The notes under the pieces are model-generated. The model ran no database searches, was not told the origin of the DNA, and saw only the letters and a list, made by a program, of their open reading frames with translations. The position numbers and the translations under genes are program-made. A stretch of 64,000 nucleotides of DNA from an uncultured Nocardioides sp. (GTDB lineage: Bacteria > Actinomycetota > Actinomycetes > Propionibacteriales > Nocardioidaceae), in the NCBI RefSeq assembly GCF_947488025.1, contig NZ_CANKYS010000003.1:186001-250000 (forward strand). The letters are read 5' to 3'. Positions 62,006 through 64,000 of this stretch are shown here, piece by piece; within the stretch, counting starts at the first letter, position 1, and every line of letters begins with the position of its first letter.

Positions 62006-63355
62006 TCATTCTGCCCGTGTGACCGAGGCCACGGCCTGCCGGGCCGAGCCGATCACCGCGGGGATGCCGACACCGTCGTACGCCGCCCCGCAGACCGCGA
62101 GCCCCGGCTGTCCGTCGACGGCGGCACGGATCCGCGCGACCCGCTCGAGGTGGCCGACGGCGTACTGCGGCAGGGCGCCACCCCACCGCTGCACGTGGGT
62201 GTCGACGGGCCGGGCGGTGATGCCCGCGAGCGCGGCGAGGTCGGCGAGCGAGACCCGCACCAGGCCCTCGTCGCCGGCCTGGAGGGTGGCCTCCTCGCGG
62301 TGGCGTCCGAGGGAGGTGCGGAGCACCACGACGTCGGGGTCGAGGTCGCGCACCCACGCCCACTTGGCGAAGGAGAAGGTCGAGGCCTTGATGGTGCGCC
62401 GCTCGACCGGCGGCACGAGGAAGCCGGACCGGTCGAAGAGCGCGTCGGGCACGTCCTGGGCCCGGAAGGCGAGCGTGACGACGGCGACGCTGGCGGCCTC
62501 GACCGCGGCGAGCTCCGCCGCGGCGTCCGGGAGCACCTCGCCGAGGAGGCGGGCGGTGGCCGCGGCGGGCGTGGCGAGCACGACCGCGTCGGCCTCGATC
62601 GTCTCGGCGCTGGTGGTGGGGCCGACGGTCAGTGCCCAGCCGGTGGACGTACGGCGCAGGGCCCGGACGGTCGCCGAGGTGCGCACCTCGAAGCCACCGC
62701 CGTCGACGACGAGGCCGGGCAGGCGCCCCATGCCGCCGGGGAGGGAGGCGAAGACCGGGGCGGTCGAGGTGGGCACGGCCGCGGCCTGCTCGAGCAGGCT
62801 GCCGCGGCGGGCCATGGCGAGGAGCTGGGGGACGGCCGCGGCGGCGGAGATGCGACGGGCGTGGCCGGCGTACACCCCACCCAGCAGGGGCTCGACGAGC
62901 CGGTCGACGAGCTCGTCGCCCAGGCGTGCCGCCACCAGGTCGCCGACCGAGACGTCGACGTCGACGGAGGCGTCGGTCTCGGCTCCGGCGCGGGCCAGCC
63001 CCTCCGGGCTGAGGAGACCGCTGGCGGCCAGCTGGTCGAGGTCGAAGGGGACGCCCATCAGCGAGCGCGGCATCGCGCGGAGCGCGCCCCGCGACCAGAC
63101 CGCCGACGTGGCGGGCGTCGGGTGCACCACTGCGGCACCGACCTCCTCGGCGAGCGCCAGGCCTTCGGGCCGGCGGGCGAGCATGGCCTCGGCGCCGACG
63201 TCGACGGTGAGCCCGGCGACCTCGGCGCTGCGCAGCTTGCCGCCGACCTGGGGGGAGCCCTCGAGGAGGAGGACGTCACGCCCGGCGGCGGCCAGTCCTC
63301 GAGCCGCGACGAGCCCGGCGACGCCTCCACCGACCACGACCGCGTCCCATCCCAC
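62006..63355 (-). CDS. hemY: Coproporphyrinogen III oxidase (HemG/HemY type)
   Basis: 449 residues. [38 protein letters not shown] is the FAD-binding fold, and [12 protein letters not shown] and the C-terminal [20 protein letters not shown] are conserved. In actinobacteria this enzyme oxidises coproporphyrinogen III upstream of HemQ. GTG 63355 is 6 bases after TAGGCT (63367-63362). Confidence 0.94.
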   Translation of the reverse strand: MGWDAVVVGGGVAGLVAARGLAAAGRDVLLLEGSPQVGGKLRSAEVAGLTVDVGAEAMLARRPEGLALAEEVGAAVVHPTPATSAVWSRGALRAMPRSLMGVPFDLDQLAASGLLSPEGLARAGAETDASVDVDVSVGDLVAARLGDELVDRLVEPLLGGVYAGHARRISAAAAVPQLLAMARRGSLLEQAAAVPTSTAPVFASLPGGMGRLPGLVVDGGGFEVRTSATVRALRRTSTGWALTVGPTTSAETIEADAVVLATPAAATARLLGEVLPDAAAELAAVEAASVAVVTLAFRAQDVPDALFDRSGFLVPPVERRTIKASTFSFAKWAWVRDLDPDVVVLRTSLGRHREEATLQAGDEGLVRVSLADLAALAGITARPVDTHVQRWGGALPQYAVGHLERVARIRAAVDGQPGLAVCGAAYDGVGIPAVIGSARQAVASVTRAE

Positions 63356-63361
63356 GTGATC

Positions 63362-63371
63362 AGCCTAGGGT
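63362..63371. promoter_or_regulatory. Overlapping divergent -10 hexamers
   Basis: The palindromic core CCTAGG is shared by two -10 hexamers: TAGGCT on the minus strand (63367-63362) for hemY, and TAGGGT on the plus strand (63366-63371) for the NYN gene. Each is 6 bases from its GTG. Both transcripts would be leaderless and the two polymerases could not bind at once. Confidence 0.55.
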
Positions 63372-63377
63372 GCTGGT

Positions 63378-64000
63378 GTGGACGCCACCGTGAGCTCTGA
63401 CCGGATCGCCGTCATGATCGACGCCGACAACACCAGGCCCTCCTACGCGGAGGCGTTGCTGAGCGAGGTCGCGAAGTACGGCACGCCGACGATCAAGCGC
63501 GTCTACGGCGACTGGACCAACCCGCACCTGACCCAGTGGTCCCGCAAGCTCAACAGCATGGGCCTGCGCGCCATGCACCAGAACGCCTTCACCATGGGCA
63601 AGAACTCCACCGACCTGGCCCTGGTCATCGACGCCATGGACCTGCTCTACGACGACAACGTCGAGGCGTTCGCGCTCGTCACCAGCGACAGCGACTTCAC
63701 CAGCCTCGCGCACCGGCTGCGCGAGTCGGGCAAGACCGTCTACGTGCTCGGCGAGAACAAGGCACCCGACGCGCTGAAGTACGCCTGCGACAAGTTCATC
63801 GACCTCGAGGTCGTGCAGAGCGAGGAGCAGTCGAGCGACGACGAGGGTGACGACGACCGCGACGACGACCGCGACACCGGTCGTACCGACGCGGGTCTCG
63901 ACGACGCCGAGGTCGCGCGGCCGCCCAGGATCAACCTGCAGAGCGCCCTGACCCGCGCCCTCAACGCCGTCTCGGACGACGAGGGCTGGGCCAGCCTCGG
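63378..64000 (+). CDS. NYN-domain protein, 3' end outside window
   Basis: About 207 residues visible, no stop before the edge. RIAVMIDADNTRPSYAEALLSEVAKYG, STDLALVIDAMDLLY and ALVTSDSDFTSLAHRLRESGKTVYVLGENKAPDALKYACDKFIDLE are the acidic metal-site motifs of the PIN-like NYN/LabA (limkain-b1) family, a presumed RNase fold. An acidic linker (DDEGDDDRDDDRD) leads to RINLQSALTRALNAVSDDEGWASLG, which looks like the start of an OST-HTH/LOTUS domain. GTG 63378 is preferred from TAGGGT 6 bases upstream. Confidence 0.88.
   Translation, partial: MDATVSSDRIAVMIDADNTRPSYAEALLSEVAKYGTPTIKRVYGDWTNPHLTQWSRKLNSMGLRAMHQNAFTMGKNSTDLALVIDAMDLLYDDNVEAFALVTSDSDFTSLAHRLRESGKTVYVLGENKAPDALKYACDKFIDLEVVQSEEQSSDDEGDDDRDDDRDTGRTDAGLDDAEVARPPRINLQSALTRALNAVSDDEGWASL

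Overview
The window is very GC-rich actinobacterial chromosome, most like Nocardioides or a close relative in the Nocardioidaceae. The reasons are codon use, frequent GTG starts, many predicted leaderless genes, the order pth-rplY-prs-glmU, and the coproporphyrin-type haem pair hemQ-hemY. This placement is inference; no rRNA or lineage marker is present. Coding density is high and no intergenic stretch exceeds about 270 bases.

Region 1 (1-32.7 kb) is a large exopolysaccharide locus. A plus-strand operon (4367-10284, with a second block 10378-15602) encodes two acyl carrier proteins, a hexapeptide acyltransferase with a carrier-like tail, an asparagine-synthase-type amidotransferase, an NAD-synthase-like amide ligase, an AMP-forming ligase, a PLP decarboxylase, two chain-length-type proteins, a GT2 glycosyltransferase and a Wzy-like polymerase. 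A dedicated acpS diverges from it. The amidotransferase, ligase and decarboxylase are the set known from exosortase A/PEP-CTERM polysaccharide loci of Gram-negative bacteria, but no exosortase is visible here. Minus-strand operons follow. One (24259-15574) encodes a 1587-residue secreted protein with four DUF4082-like modules, a flippase fused to a glycosyltransferase, and a GT4 enzyme. Another (31877-24370) encodes a nucleotide-sugar pathway (oxidoreductase, two aminotransferases, two acetyltransferases, an epimerase) with two glycosyltransferases, its eight genes joined by 4-base stop/start overlaps. A short LCP-like protein closes the locus.

The most notable finding is a 12-bp palindrome of the type CCCC-(A/T-rich)-GGGG. 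It lies upstream of nine gene starts in this locus and nowhere else that I noticed. In eight of nine cases it sits 40-42 bases before a -10 hexamer, at about -60, with no recognisable -35. Two copies sit between divergent genes and keep the same spacing in both directions. This looks like the operator of one activator controlling the whole locus; no candidate regulator is in the window.

Region 2 (32.8-49.7 kb) is mostly housekeeping: pth, rplY, pepN, prs, glmU, a SulP transporter, a TreT-like glycosyltransferase, a DUF4389 membrane protein, a zinc alcohol dehydrogenase, tRNA-Gln and two ABC ATPase/permease pairs. Region 3 (49.7-53.1 kb) is a small operon with WXG/EspC-like proteins that may be type VII secretion substrates. 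Region 4 (53.1-64 kb) holds a split NHEJ set (ligase and LigD-type polymerase as separate genes), a sulfotransferase, a GT4-Stealth fusion, msrB, a lipoprotein, hemQ-hemY and a truncated NYN-domain gene. Three intergenic spots carry paired hairpin repeats (33.4, 36.9 and 58.7 kb).
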